Numbered from the stretch's first letter, positions 16,968 to 26,612 are shown. The stretch: DNA of 64,000 nt from JAWKOK01 sp963848115 (GCA_963848115.1 CAWKCP010000035.1:1-64000), one strand, 5' to 3'. Translations and numbers: made by a program. Notes: generated from the sequence alone by a model not told the origin.

Positions 16968-17981
16968 ATGAATAACCGAATCAAGAAAATCGCAAAGTGG
17001 TTGGCCGTATTGGTCATTGCGCTCTTGTTGTTGGCGGCAATCGTGCCCTTTTTTATTCCGATTTCGCCACTAGAGGACGTCGGCCCTGCTGAAGCGGTGG
17101 CCGCACCTGAAAGCCGGTTTGTGACGATCCCCTTCGAGGGAACCGACGGGATCGATATCCATTACCTCACCGACAGCGTGACCAACAGCGTGGCCGACGA
17201 AACTGAACCGACCTTCGTCCTACTGCACGGCTCCGTCTTCAACGCCTTCACCTGGAACGAGGTGATCGAGTTCTTCGATGAGCGAGGGCGCGTCATTGCC
17301 TACGATCAGATTCCCTATGGACTGAGCGAGAAGTTGGTAGAGGGCGACTGGACGGGCCCCAATCCCTATTCGGCCGACGCTGCCGTTGAACAACTGATCG
17401 CCATGCTGGACACACTTGACGTGGACAAGGCCATCCTCGTCGGCAACTCCTATGGCACGGTTCCGGCACTGCAGGCCGCACTCGCCTATCCTGATCGAGT
17501 CGAAGCCCTAATACTTGGCGACTCAGCGGTCTATGTGCAAGAAAGTCTGCCGTCCTGGGTAATCAATCTGCCGCAGATTCAGCGACTCGGTCCGCTAGCG
17601 GCGCGCATGGTCGGCAACAGCGAATCATTCATTCGCCAGACGTACCTCGACCCTACCGCCATAAATGACGAGCGCATGCGCTTGACGCTGATTCACACTG
17701 AAGTTGAGGAGTGGGACGACGCGCTGTGGGCTTACTTGCAGGAATGGGGAACCAACCCCGCTGATGTGACCGGGCAACTATCGACGGTTCAGCAACCGTC
17801 ACTGGTGATCACCGGGGACTCCGACGCTATTGTGCCCGTGGCCGACAGTGAACGGCTTGCGTCCGAACTGCCCAATGCCGACTATACTGTTCTCTCTTCC
17901 TGTGGACATGTGCCACAGGAAGAATGTCCGGCGCAGTTCGAGGATGCCGTCAATGAATGGCTGACACAGATGGATCGTTGA
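16968..17981 (+). CDS. Membrane-anchored alpha/beta hydrolase
   Basis: A 337-residue protein with an N-terminal membrane anchor or signal segment (WLAVLVIALLLLAAIVPFF, about residues 10-30) followed by an alpha/beta hydrolase domain. The oxyanion strand FVLLHGSVFN, nucleophile elbow LVGNSYGTVPAL (G-N-S-Y-G), Asp in VITGDSDAIVP and His in LSSCGHVPQEE form a complete catalytic triad. An AAAAGGAA site precedes the ATG at 16968. Substrate unknown. It is convergent with the kinase gene, separated by a strong hairpin. Confidence 0.85.
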   Translation: MNNRIKKIAKWLAVLVIALLLLAAIVPFFIPISPLEDVGPAEAVAAPESRFVTIPFEGTDGIDIHYLTDSVTNSVADETEPTFVLLHGSVFNAFTWNEVIEFFDERGRVIAYDQIPYGLSEKLVEGDWTGPNPYSADAAVEQLIAMLDTLDVDKAILVGNSYGTVPALQAALAYPDRVEALILGDSAVYVQESLPSWVINLPQIQRLGPLAARMVGNSESFIRQTYLDPTAINDERMRLTLIHTEVEEWDDALWAYLQEWGTNPADVTGQLSTVQQPSLVITGDSDAIVPVADSERLASELPNADYTVLSSCGHVPQEECPAQFEDAVNEWLTQMDR

Positions 17982-18027
17982 GTTGTTTCGGCCCTGCGTG
18001 GGTTTGGCCGGAGCGGCGTGCATTGAT

Positions 18028-18074
18028 GGATCGAACAAGCCAGGTTTCTCAACGAAACCTGGCTTGTTCGATCC
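18028..18074. terminator. Bidirectional hairpin between convergent genes
   Basis: GGATCGAACAAGCCAGGTTTC (21 nt, 18028-18048; key halves GGATCGAACA and GCCAGGTTTC) is followed by a 5-nt loop and its exact reverse complement (18054-18074). Located between convergent genes ending at 17981 and 18084, it probably terminates transcription from both sides. Confidence 0.7.
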
Positions 18075-18083
18075 GGCAATCCA

Positions 18084-21000
18084 CTAATCGCCACTCTCCG
18101 ACACATTGCCGTCGGCGCCACACAATGGGAAGATGCGATACTGCTTGCGTTCAACGCAAGTGAAATCGCGCAGGACGCGGTTCTCTTCGATGTGGGCCAG
18201 AATATCCTCGACGGGTAATTCTGCAATAGGGCGCACGATAACTGTCCCATCATCCGCGGCTGAAAAGGCCAACTGTCCATCCGGTGAAAGCGCAACCTGA
18301 TTGACGTAGACGCTATGCTCGCTAAAGGTGCGCAGTGCCTCCCCAGTGGCCACATCCCACAAAATCAGCGTGCCGTCGGCGGACCCTGAGATAATCTGGC
18401 TTTCGTCCGGCGTAAAGGCGACGCCATCTACACCACTTGTATGGCCATTAAAGGTCTGGATTGCTTCGCCGCTGGCGACATCCCACAACACAGCCGTATG
18501 ATCGGTGCCGCTAGACACAAATCGCTCACCATCTGCGCTGATGTCAAGGCCATACGAAGCCCCCCCTTGATTGTAGCGCCTGATTTCCTCGCCCGTATCA
18601 AGGTCGTACAGGATAAGATCGCCAAAGTCACCGCCGGCAATAGCGGTCTGCCCATCTGGGTTAAAGGCAACGCTAACCAGCCATTCATCTTCACTGGCCG
18701 CCGGGAAGCTTGTCATTTCAGTGAATGTTTCAACATCAAACTGCTGCATGAGACCCCTCGCACCAAACAACAGCGAACTACTGTCAGGACTAAGCGCGAT
18801 ATCAAATGCCTCGGATATCTCCGTGCTCTCTTTTCTTTTAAGCTCTGCGCCACTCTCCAGATCCCAATGCACCAGCAGCATTTCGGGATTCTCTACGTCA
18901 TTCCCGGCAGCATTGCCACCAAGGATAGCCGACTGGCCATCGGGCAGAAATTTTGCACTTTGAAAGAAGCCAGGCAGGCGATGAATGACCTCAAATGTGC
19001 TTGTATCCCAGAAGATTGCTTCATTCCCTCTTTCGTCAGGGGCGAAAGTGGCAGTCGAGATTGCCTTTGTGCCGTCAGGGCTGATGGCCACATCGATGAT
19101 TATCTCAGTCATATGTCCTTCGAAAACTTGCGCATCGGCTTCCTGGCTTATATCCCAGAAGCGCAGGGTGCCAACGTTTCCACTCCCGGCGCTGATAGCC
19201 GTCTGTCCATCGGGACTTACTGCTACCCTGAAGATGCCTTCCCCACCATGGCCGAAAAGACGCTGGATGATTTCGCCCGTTTCCGTGTCCCACAGCAGTA
19301 CATTGCCGCTCGAACTGCCGCCGACCAGGCGTTTGCCATCAGGCGTAAATGCGATAGCGCTATCGCTGACATCACCTGTATGCCCATCACTGCGGCTGCC
19401 CAATTGGACCAGTTGTTCCCCGGTCATGGCATCTAATAAGGCAAAGTATCTTTGAGACGGATCAGGTATCATTACAACAATTTGACTGCCATCAGGACTG
19501 TATTTTGAGAAACTTACATCGGTGTCGAATTCCACTGTCTTCACAACCTCACCCGCAGGTAGAGAAAGGAAGACGCCTGTTGATCTAGCCGTGCGTCCAC
19601 TTGGATCAGCAGCGGTTTCGAAACCCTGATCGTCAATGTCAGTTAAGATTGCAAAAGCCTGATCGCCTGCCGGATTGATAGAAATAGACTCAATGAAATT
19701 GTTACCGTTAAATTCAGCAAGTGCCGGCTCACTCAAGATCTCGCCGGTCTTAAGATCAATCATGAGCAGACGAGACTCCCCCGTTAAGTTATATTCTTCA
19801 TCTAAAACCGATGTGGCAATGAGGGCCATCTCTCTGTCTGGCGTAGGCATGTTCCAGGTGAATCTCTCTCCTGGCTCGCCATCGATATGATAAACTTGTT
19901 CACCGCTTTTTATGTCCCAACCAGTCAGACTAAAGCCTTCGAGCACGCCGTCAACTTCTGTTTCACTTACACCCTGGTAGATCGTGGTGACAACAATATC
20001 CCCGCCCGGCGCACCAAAGAGTCTTCCCACATTGGTCATGTCAATGTCGGGCAATGTCTGCACCTTTTCACCGGTCGCCCAATCCCATATGATAAGCTCA
20101 TTGTTGTCGTAAGCGGTGGCAATGTAGGTACTATCGGGGATGTTTTCCAGCCGTCTAAAAGTAGCGTCCTCATTGGCCGTATCAAATTGGTTGAGCATCT
20201 CGTGGCTGTTGGGGTCCCATACGGTCAACGTATGGCCACTATCCTGTGAAATTAAATGGGAATCACCAGGAAGCATTTCCACGGTATCCATATAAGAGTC
20301 CTGGTCCTCATTTTCGTAGATATGACGTGTTCCTGGGGCATGGGCCACATCATTTAGGGTGCGAAGCGCCTCAGTTGGTGGCTGCTCTACTGAGACTGCT
20401 TGCACTGCCAGAGCCAGAGCCAGGTCAACGTCGCCGCCGCTGAATGCTTCTCGGGCGCCACTGGTCAAGGCCAAGCTCTGCGCCTGCTCTTCGTTGAAGC
20501 GGGCGATTTCGGCTTGGGCAATCGCTTCCGCCTGCGCAACAATGGCAGCGGCTTCATTCTCCTGGGCAATGGCTTCGGCCGTGGCCGCCGCATCAGCACT
20601 TCGTTGCGCTTCTAAGGCTTGGTCGGCGGCAATGGCTTCTTGTGTGGCCGCAGCATTGGCGTTGGCCTCCGCAGTCTGGGCATTGTCGTTGGCCTGAAGA
20701 CCGGCAAAGATGGCGATCAACGCCAGCAGTGCGGCCGCGACCAGGGCCGCACCCAGATAGTAGGCACGGCGGCGCAGGTTTTGCGCGGCCGTAGCCTGTT
20801 CGTCAGCGCGCTGGTGTTCGGTTTTAGCCAACTGTTGCGCGGTTTCCAGCTCACGCTGCTGACGAGCCGTTTCTTCAGCTTGGCGCTGCCGACGTGCGTC
20901 CATGCTGGCTGTCAGGAACGCTTGTTCATCGGACGTCAGAGCCACTGTTGTGCCATCGGCCCATTGCGCGAATTGATCCAGGCGTGCCCCATGCAATAGG

Positions 21001-23888
21001 TAGCCCGGCTCACTCCCGGCCAAGTGCCATTCGGCCGCTGCCGCAGCGAGCAAGCGTTGCAGGCGGACATCGTCGCGACTCTCTTCGAGCCAGGTGTGCA
21101 ACTGCCCCCATTCGCGCAACAAGGCTTCGTGGGCCACTTCAACCGTCGGCTGTCGGGTCAGTGGGTCGTGGTCAAAGGTCAGCAATCGCGCCGCGCCAAA
21201 CTGATCGACGATCTCCTCAAGGGACGCTTCACCATCGAGATTTTGCTCGTCGACTAGATCGAGCGCTTCCAGTTCGGAGAGGAGCACACGACGGCGCGTA
21301 TCTTCAACGCCTTCACCCAACGTCACCAGACGCAGGAAGAACTGACGCGTGGCCGCCTGTTCGGACGGCGAAAGGTTGGCATAGATTTCATCTGCCCGGC
21401 GCGGCAATGCACCCAACACCCCGCCGATATCGTCGAACGCCTGACGCTCAATTTTGCTGCCGGAACGGGCGTCGAACAATTCCATCAATGCATATTGTAA
21501 CAAGGGCAAGGCCCCCGGCTGGTCATGCACTTCTGCCACAATCGCCGACAGCACCGTGTCTTCAAATTCGACGCCAATCCGCCGTGCCGGTTCCTGGATG
21601 GCCCAGGTCAACTCGTCACGATTTAACGGCAGCACCAATTCAGTATGCTGCTTGAACAGCTCGGCAATGGGCTGATATTGCAGCGGTCGATCGTAGAAAT
21701 CGGCGCGTAATGTAATGATCACGTGCAAGGGGCTGCGCGGGGCGGAGAGCGCGGCCACCAGGCTGTCGAGAAAATGCCGGCGCCGATCTGTGTCAGTCAA
21801 GCTCCACAGCTCTTCGAACTGATCGATGACCAGCAGCAGCTGTGCGCCCTCTTCATCCGGCAAAATACGGCGGATGGTGCGCAGCATGCCGCGCGCATCG
21901 CGCTGCATTGGCTCTACCAAACTGGGCGGCGGATCGACCGCGATCGGCCACAGGGCCAACTCCAACTCCTCCAGAGGGTGGGTGCCCGGCGTCATTTCAG
22001 CCACAAACCATTTCTCGGAGCCCCGAATGGCGCTCTCCCGAAGCGCGGGAATCACGCCCGCCTTGACCACACTGGACTTGCCACTGCCGCTGGGGCCGAC
22101 AACAGCCAGGAAGCGGCTGTTGCTCAAATGTTCGATCAGTTGACCGGTGAGATTGTCACGTCCGTAGAAATCCAGAGCGTCCGCTTCTTGAAAGGCGCGC
22201 AGGCCTTTGTACGGATTGGCAACATCAATGGGAACAGGGGACTGCTCAATGATCGCGGGCAGATCTAAACGGCCGGCAATCGATTGACGAAATGCCGCCG
22301 CAAGACTCAGTGCATCCGGGAATCGGTCCGACGGCTTTTTGGCCGTGGCCCGTTGGATGACGGCATCGATTTGGGGAGAGAGATCAGGCCGGCTATCACA
22401 AACCAGGGGTAGGGGAATGGAGAGATGGTTCTGAATGACGGTGATGACCGGCACATCCGGAAAGGGCTTTTCCCCGGTCAACATCTCGTAGAGCACGGCG
22501 CCCAGACTGTAGATGTCCGACCGGGCGCTGACCGGCCTCTCCTGAATCTGTTCCGGCGAGATGTAATCCGGCGTGCTCAGCAGTTCGCCGTCAATCGTTC
22601 CCAGCTCGTCGTTCTGCAAGTCTTTGGCGATACCGAAATCGGAGAGATAGGCATTGCCGCTTTCATCAAACAAGATGTTGGCCGGCTTGATGTCGCGGTG
22701 GACGATGTCCTGGCTGTGGGCGGCCGCCAGAGCGGATGCGATCTGGTCCACCAGTTTCTGCGTTCTATCCAGGGACCACGGCCCTTGCGCCAACGCGGTC
22801 AGCAGATTGCCACCGCGCAGCAGTCGCATGACCAGATAGGCGCCGTCCGGGTCGCGCCAGAAGTCGTAGATGGGCACGATGTGGGGATGTTCGAGCCGTG
22901 CAATCGTCTGGGCCTCGGCTTCGAAGCGGCGAATAAAATCGGGGTCATTGGCATAGCGGCGGTGGATGACCTTGACGGCCACTTCGCGGCCAATGACCGG
23001 CTGCACTGAGCGGTGAATGACGCCATACGCGCCCGAGCCAATCTCGTCCTGTAATTCGTAGCCACGCACGCCCTGCTCGTTCAGTGAATCGAGCCGCAGA
23101 TCCCCCGCCCGAATCTGCTCGTACAGCTCCGTGGTACGAGCAGATGGGTCCATGCCCAACTCTACATTGAACAGTCGGCGGCATCGCTCGTAGACGGCCA
23201 ACGCTTCATTGCGCTGGCCGTTGCGCGCCAGAATTTCCATCATTTGCTGAACCGCACCCTCACGATACTCGTCAAGTTCCAATTGGCGTTCGGCATGGGC
23301 CTGGGCGACCGCATACGCTTGTTGGCGAATGGCAATGGCGGTCAGGGTTTCCAGGGCGTCGAGTGTTCTTCGTAGATATTTCTGTCGCTCGATCTCTGCC
23401 CACTCTTCATACTCGTTGCTGTCATCCAGATAGAAATCGGCCAGGAAGTGACCTGTGTAGAGTTCGACGGCTGCTTCGAGAATCTCCTGGCATTGGTTGC
23501 AGGTCAACAGGTTGTGATGGTCGTGGGCTTGAACTTGAGCCAATAGGGCGTCGAACTGGCTGGTGTCGATCCATATCGGAGCATCTGGATTGAGTTGGAT
23601 GGTATGGCGGTTGGCCAAGAGCAACGATATGGTCGTATCTCCAGCGACGAAGTCAGGAATTGCCTTGCGCAAATGAAACAACACCTGGCGCAAATTGGCG
23701 CGGGCTGAGGTATCGGGCATGCCCGGCCACAGCAACGTCATTAATGTTTCCCGGCGATGTGCAATTGCTGGCGCTGCAGCCAAATAGACCAACTTCGCTA
23801 CTACCTTACGCATCCGAAAGTCGGAAATAGGCTCATCGTCCAGAATGATCTGAAGCGGATCAAAAAGAGAAATCTTCAGCTGTTTCAT
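18084..23888 (-). CDS. BTAD (SARP-like) - Ser/Thr kinase - nSTAND ATPase - WD40 fusion protein
   Basis: A 1,934-residue, fully open multi-domain protein. Residues about 1-100 form an OmpR-type winged helix (FRMRKVVAKLVYLAAAPAI) and 100-265 a BTAD helical domain, the SARP regulator layout. Residues about 278-545 are a complete Ser/Thr kinase (IGSGAYGVIHRSV, AVKVIH, IVHRDIKPANILFD, DFGIAKD). About 575-1000 are an nSTAND ATPase with Walker A VGPSGSGKSSVVKAG and Walker B LLLVIDQFEELW. A transmembrane helix (AALVAAALLALIAIFAG) and an Ala/Glu coiled coil follow, then WD40-like repeats to the end (GSADGTLILWDVATGEALRT). It probably couples a sensed signal through the propeller to kinase activity and gene control at the membrane. 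The start at 23888 follows GGAGGGTG; an in-frame ATG ten codons upstream is less likely. Confidence 0.9.
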   Translation of the reverse strand: MKQLKISLFDPLQIILDDEPISDFRMRKVVAKLVYLAAAPAIAHRRETLMTLLWPGMPDTSARANLRQVLFHLRKAIPDFVAGDTTISLLLANRHTIQLNPDAPIWIDTSQFDALLAQVQAHDHHNLLTCNQCQEILEAAVELYTGHFLADFYLDDSNEYEEWAEIERQKYLRRTLDALETLTAIAIRQQAYAVAQAHAERQLELDEYREGAVQQMMEILARNGQRNEALAVYERCRRLFNVELGMDPSARTTELYEQIRAGDLRLDSLNEQGVRGYELQDEIGSGAYGVIHRSVQPVIGREVAVKVIHRRYANDPDFIRRFEAEAQTIARLEHPHIVPIYDFWRDPDGAYLVMRLLRGGNLLTALAQGPWSLDRTQKLVDQIASALAAAHSQDIVHRDIKPANILFDESGNAYLSDFGIAKDLQNDELGTIDGELLSTPDYISPEQIQERPVSARSDIYSLGAVLYEMLTGEKPFPDVPVITVIQNHLSIPLPLVCDSRPDLSPQIDAVIQRATAKKPSDRFPDALSLAAAFRQSIAGRLDLPAIIEQSPVPIDVANPYKGLRAFQEADALDFYGRDNLTGQLIEHLSNSRFLAVVGPSGSGKSSVVKAGVIPALRESAIRGSEKWFVAEMTPGTHPLEELELALWPIAVDPPPSLVEPMQRDARGMLRTIRRILPDEEGAQLLLVIDQFEELWSLTDTDRRRHFLDSLVAALSAPRSPLHVIITLRADFYDRPLQYQPIAELFKQHTELVLPLNRDELTWAIQEPARRIGVEFEDTVLSAIVAEVHDQPGALPLLQYALMELFDARSGSKIERQAFDDIGGVLGALPRRADEIYANLSPSEQAATRQFFLRLVTLGEGVEDTRRRVLLSELEALDLVDEQNLDGEASLEEIVDQFGAARLLTFDHDPLTRQPTVEVAHEALLREWGQLHTWLEESRDDVRLQRLLAAAAAEWHLAGSEPGYLLHGARLDQFAQWADGTTVALTSDEQAFLTASMDARRQRQAEETARQQRELETAQQLAKTEHQRADEQATAAQNLRRRAYYLGAALVAAALLALIAIFAGLQANDNAQTAEANANAAATQEAIAADQALEAQRSADAAATAEAIAQENEAAAIVAQAEAIAQAEIARFNEEQAQSLALTSGAREAFSGGDVDLALALAVQAVSVEQPPTEALRTLNDVAHAPGTRHIYENEDQDSYMDTVEMLPGDSHLISQDSGHTLTVWDPNSHEMLNQFDTANEDATFRRLENIPDSTYIATAYDNNELIIWDWATGEKVQTLPDIDMTNVGRLFGAPGGDIVVTTIYQGVSETEVDGVLEGFSLTGWDIKSGEQVYHIDGEPGERFTWNMPTPDREMALIATSVLDEEYNLTGESRLLMIDLKTGEILSEPALAEFNGNNFIESISINPAGDQAFAILTDIDDQGFETAADPSGRTARSTGVFLSLPAGEVVKTVEFDTDVSFSKYSPDGSQIVVMIPDPSQRYFALLDAMTGEQLVQLGSRSDGHTGDVSDSAIAFTPDGKRLVGGSSSGNVLLWDTETGEIIQRLFGHGGEGIFRVAVSPDGQTAISAGSGNVGTLRFWDISQEADAQVFEGHMTEIIIDVAISPDGTKAISTATFAPDERGNEAIFWDTSTFEVIHRLPGFFQSAKFLPDGQSAILGGNAAGNDVENPEMLLVHWDLESGAELKRKESTEISEAFDIALSPDSSSLLFGARGLMQQFDVETFTEMTSFPAASEDEWLVSVAFNPDGQTAIAGGDFGDLILYDLDTGEEIRRYNQGGASYGLDISADGERFVSSGTDHTAVLWDVASGEAIQTFNGHTSGVDGVAFTPDESQIISGSADGTLILWDVATGEALRTFSEHSVYVNQVALSPDGQLAFSAADDGTVIVRPIAELPVEDILAHIEENRVLRDFTCVERKQYRIFPLCGADGNVSESGD

Positions 23889-23941
23889 AAAAATCGCACC
23901 CTCCACACAACTCAACAAAGCCTTTCTGGCGCCAATCCGCA

Positions 23942-24084
23942 GGTTTTACACTCAAAAAGCGTAAAACCGCTCCGGCCTGACCATGCTAACACAGAATCGT
24001 TAGCAGCGGGGCGAATGCTAACGGTTCTTGCCGATTTGCTAACACTTGTAAAACGGCCGGCAAACGACAGCCGAGGATACTAAC
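23942..24084. promoter_or_regulatory. Array of TGCTAAC heptamers upstream of the BTAD-kinase gene
   Basis: Direct TGCTAAC copies start at 23984, 24016 and 24037, with TACTAAC at 24078 and an inverted GTTAGCA at 23999-24005. Direct copies are 32, 21 and 41 bp apart, close to whole helical turns, so bound proteins would line up on one DNA face. A second motif pair, GGTTTTAC (23942-23949) and GTAAAACC (23961-23968), flanks the start side, with another GTAAAAC at 24047. Self-binding by the SARP-like N-terminus is an attractive inference. Confidence 0.55.
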
Positions 24085-24210
24085 GGCATCAGGTTTTGTG
24101 CCCAACCGGGCCTGGTGCCTGAAAAGGAAAACCTCATTACCGTGAGCCAATCGGCTCCAGAGTACAGAGGTCTGGCCAACCGTCGTATTTAGATTTCCCA
24201 GGAGGAAGCC

Positions 24211-24477
24211 ATGTTTACCGGACGAGATGAGCAAGTTCGCTACGAGCAGAACAAGGATTTTTACCGACAGGCTGAAGCCCAGCGATTGGCCAAGCAGCTA
24301 CCCCAATCCGGCAGAAACTTTGCCTCCATATCTGACGCGTTTGCCTGGTTACGCAGCCAGATTTTCCGCTTCAAGTCCACGCCTGATGCGCAGAGCCAGG
24401 CGCTGGAGATCGAACATGCTGCGAGCCAATCCGACGTGAGTTTTGCACAGCCGGAGTCGCTATCGACTCAACATTGA
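24211..24477 (+). CDS. Small unknown protein divergent from the kinase gene
   Basis: An 88-residue, polar, helical protein (MFTGRDEQVRYEQNKDFYRQ ... SISDAFAWLRSQIF) with no signal peptide and a disordered C-terminus. A strong CAGGAGG site lies 6 bp before the ATG, which supports expression. It is divergent from the BTAD-kinase gene and shares its motif-rich upstream region, so it may be co-regulated. No family recognised. Confidence 0.65.
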   Translation: MFTGRDEQVRYEQNKDFYRQAEAQRLAKQLPQSGRNFASISDAFAWLRSQIFRFKSTPDAQSQALEIEHAASQSDVSFAQPESLSTQH

Positions 24478-24589
24478 TGAACGCGAAGGGAGGTATTGAT
24501 GGAATCTGCTTTCGTTCCCTAACCAGGGATTGAGTGCGGATAGAAAAACTCAAATCAACCACACAAGATGAGGATGGAGAGAAGACTAT

Positions 24590-26029
24590 ATGAGAACCAC
24601 ATCAGACCGATCAAAGAGCTGCTTATTGATCCTATTGCTTGTCGGGCTTTCACTGCTGATTAGCGCTTGTCAGCCATTGACACTGGACGAGATTCCGATC
24701 GAAGCTGCCGAGTCGTCGGCGCAGGAGGCAAGTCCTGGCGCCGACAATCTAGGCGATCCGTACTATCCACAGATGGGCAATGGCGGGTACGATGCACAGC
24801 ACTATACAATTGACCTTGTCGTAGATATGGACGGCCAGTCCATCACCGGGGCAACGATGATTGATGCACTGGCCACGCAAGACTTGAGTGCACTGAACCT
24901 CGATTTCCTTGGCCTTGAAGTCAGTGAAGTTCTGGTCAACGATGCGCCGGCCCAGTTCAGCCGAGATGGAAGCGAACTGACTATCATCCCATCTGGCCAT
25001 ATCTTGAAAGGCGAGACTTTCACCACGATTGTGGCATACGACGGTACCCCTACGCCCGTTGATGATCCTGGCGTGCCATGGCTTCCAATAGGCTTGAAGA
25101 TGGACGAGTCCGGGCTCTTAATACTCGGCTTACCGTCCGGAGCGATGTCATGGTACCCGTCCAATAATCACCCGACCGATAAGGCCACCTACACCTTTCG
25201 AATTACGGTCGAAAAGCCCTTTGTGGTGGCCGCAAACGGTCTTCAGAAAGAAGCGATCGACAACGGTGATACGACAACGTACTTATGGGAAGCCAGCGAC
25301 CCGATGGCAAGTTATTTGGCTACGATCAACATTGGCGAATTCGACATCGTTACTGAAGAGGGTCCAGACGGGCTACCCATCCGCAACTATTTTCCGGTCG
25401 GTATCGACGATGAAACAATCGCCCCGTTCGGCCGGACATCAGAGATGATCGAGTTCTACAGTAGCCTATTTGGCCCCTATCCATTTGAAGCATATGGCGC
25501 AGCTGTCATGGATCTTGATTTGGAGGTATCGTTGGAAAATCAAACCCTTTCGCTCATCGCTATTGATGCTATCAGCGAAGCGACGGTAGCTAATATGGTG
25601 GCACATCAGTGGTTTGGCAATAGCGTTAGTCCAGCAATGTGGCAGGACATCTGGCTACATGAAGGTTTTGGCGTCTACGCCGAAGCCCTTTGGCTTGAAC
25701 ATGCCGAAGGGCAAGATGCAATGGACGAGATGCTTGGTGAGTTGCAGTATTATATGGTAAAGGGAGAGCTTCCTCCACCCGGCGATCCGTCGGTTGAGAG
25801 TCTACTTAGCGATACAGTCTATGTCCGTGGTGCTTGGACATTTCACGCACTGCGGCAGCTGGTCGGTGATGAAGTTTTCTTTGACATCTTGCGGACCTAC
25901 TATGAGCGTTTCCAGAATGAGAATGTGAGCACCAGTGACTTTATCGCAGTCGCAGAGGAAGTGAGCGGCCAAGACCTGCAAAGTTTCTTTGAAGACTGGC
26001 TCTATGGTGAAGAAGTTCCAACGCAGTAA
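24590..26029 (+). CDS. M1 aminopeptidase-like lipoprotein lacking the zinc motif
   Basis: A 479-residue protein with a lipoprotein signal (LLLVGLSLLISAC, Cys at about residue 27), then the N-terminal saddle and catalytic-like domain of M1 metallopeptidases. The exopeptidase region reads VSLENQTLSLI. The helix that should carry HExxH reads TVANMVAHQWFGN: the second His is kept but the first His and the catalytic Glu are replaced by Asn and Met. The downstream WLHEGFGVYAEALW keeps the third zinc-ligand Glu. The nucleotide reading is clear and the frame is intact, so this is probably a non-catalytic surface homologue rather than an artefact. Confidence 0.8.
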   Translation: MRTTSDRSKSCLLILLLVGLSLLISACQPLTLDEIPIEAAESSAQEASPGADNLGDPYYPQMGNGGYDAQHYTIDLVVDMDGQSITGATMIDALATQDLSALNLDFLGLEVSEVLVNDAPAQFSRDGSELTIIPSGHILKGETFTTIVAYDGTPTPVDDPGVPWLPIGLKMDESGLLILGLPSGAMSWYPSNNHPTDKATYTFRITVEKPFVVAANGLQKEAIDNGDTTTYLWEASDPMASYLATINIGEFDIVTEEGPDGLPIRNYFPVGIDDETIAPFGRTSEMIEFYSSLFGPYPFEAYGAAVMDLDLEVSLENQTLSLIAIDAISEATVANMVAHQWFGNSVSPAMWQDIWLHEGFGVYAEALWLEHAEGQDAMDEMLGELQYYMVKGELPPPGDPSVESLLSDTVYVRGAWTFHALRQLVGDEVFFDILRTYYERFQNENVSTSDFIAVAEEVSGQDLQSFFEDWLYGEEVPTQ

Positions 26030-26086
26030 CTCTCTTTAGCTTCCGTACAGACTGAAATAAATTGGTGATAGTTCGCATATGTTACC

Positions 26087-26119
26087 AACGAGCCATCCCG
26101 CCTCGCGGGATGGCTCGTT
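26087..26119. terminator. Bidirectional terminator between convergent genes
   Basis: AACGAGCCATCCCG (26087-26100) and its exact reverse complement (26106-26119) with a 5-nt loop lie between the M1-like gene (+) and the VOC gene (-). Confidence 0.75.
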
Positions 26120-26125
26120 GTCTGT

Positions 26126-26578
26126 TTAGTCATTCTCCAGCAGTTCCAGGACGGCCCCCAACTGGGCAACGCCATCCACATAGGCGTAGCGTCCCCCAGT
26201 ATATTCCCCACGTTGGACCAACGGAACGCCCTTGCCATCCAGGTAGGCGACCTTCTCCGCCATCCCATCGATCACAAAGGCGATGTGGTGCAAGCTGTCG
26301 CCATGCTGGTCGAGTTGATCCTTCCAGGTGCTGGGACCGTCGATTGGTTCAATCAACTCCAGGTCGACTTGGCCCAGGTGGAAGAAGGCCAGCTTGGCCC
26401 GTGCCGGCGTTGGCTGGCCGTCGTATTCGGTCTGGGCCTTGTCAATTTTGTCTGTGATGATGATATCCGGAATCGGCAGGCCCAACACATCGGCCCAGGC
26501 CTTTGCCTTTGCCTCAATGTCGGCCACAATGATGCCGACCTGTGTTACCGTCGTTGTGCCCAATGCTTGATTCGTCAT
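26126..26578 (-). CDS. VOC-family (glyoxalase-like) protein
   Basis: A 150-residue vicinal-oxygen-chelate protein resembling methylmalonyl-CoA epimerase or glyoxalase I. The metal-binding pattern is visible: VTQVGIIVADIEAKAKAW at the first beta-alpha-beta unit, VDLELIEPIDGPSTW with a Glu ligand, and GDSLHHIAFVIDG with the His ligand. It ends AQLGAVLELLEND. The typical P-E-N-R and R-P motifs of true epimerases are not obvious, so the substrate is open. It stands alone. Confidence 0.8.
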   Translation of the reverse strand: MTNQALGTTTVTQVGIIVADIEAKAKAWADVLGLPIPDIIITDKIDKAQTEYDGQPTPARAKLAFFHLGQVDLELIEPIDGPSTWKDQLDQHGDSLHHIAFVIDGMAEKVAYLDGKGVPLVQRGEYTGGRYAYVDGVAQLGAVLELLEND

Positions 26579-26612
26579 GAAGTCACATCTCCTGTTATTT
26601 CAGTGGTTTACG

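Noticed and set aside
18441..23593. Long plus-strand frames across the kinase-STAND-WD40 gene (up to 331 codons)
   Set aside because: They are shadows of the intact 1,934-residue gene; none has a recognisable domain or a start signal.
23942..24084. CRISPR or iteron-type origin
   Set aside because: Heptamers are too short and the region is a divergent promoter beside a regulator gene; no replication initiator is present there.
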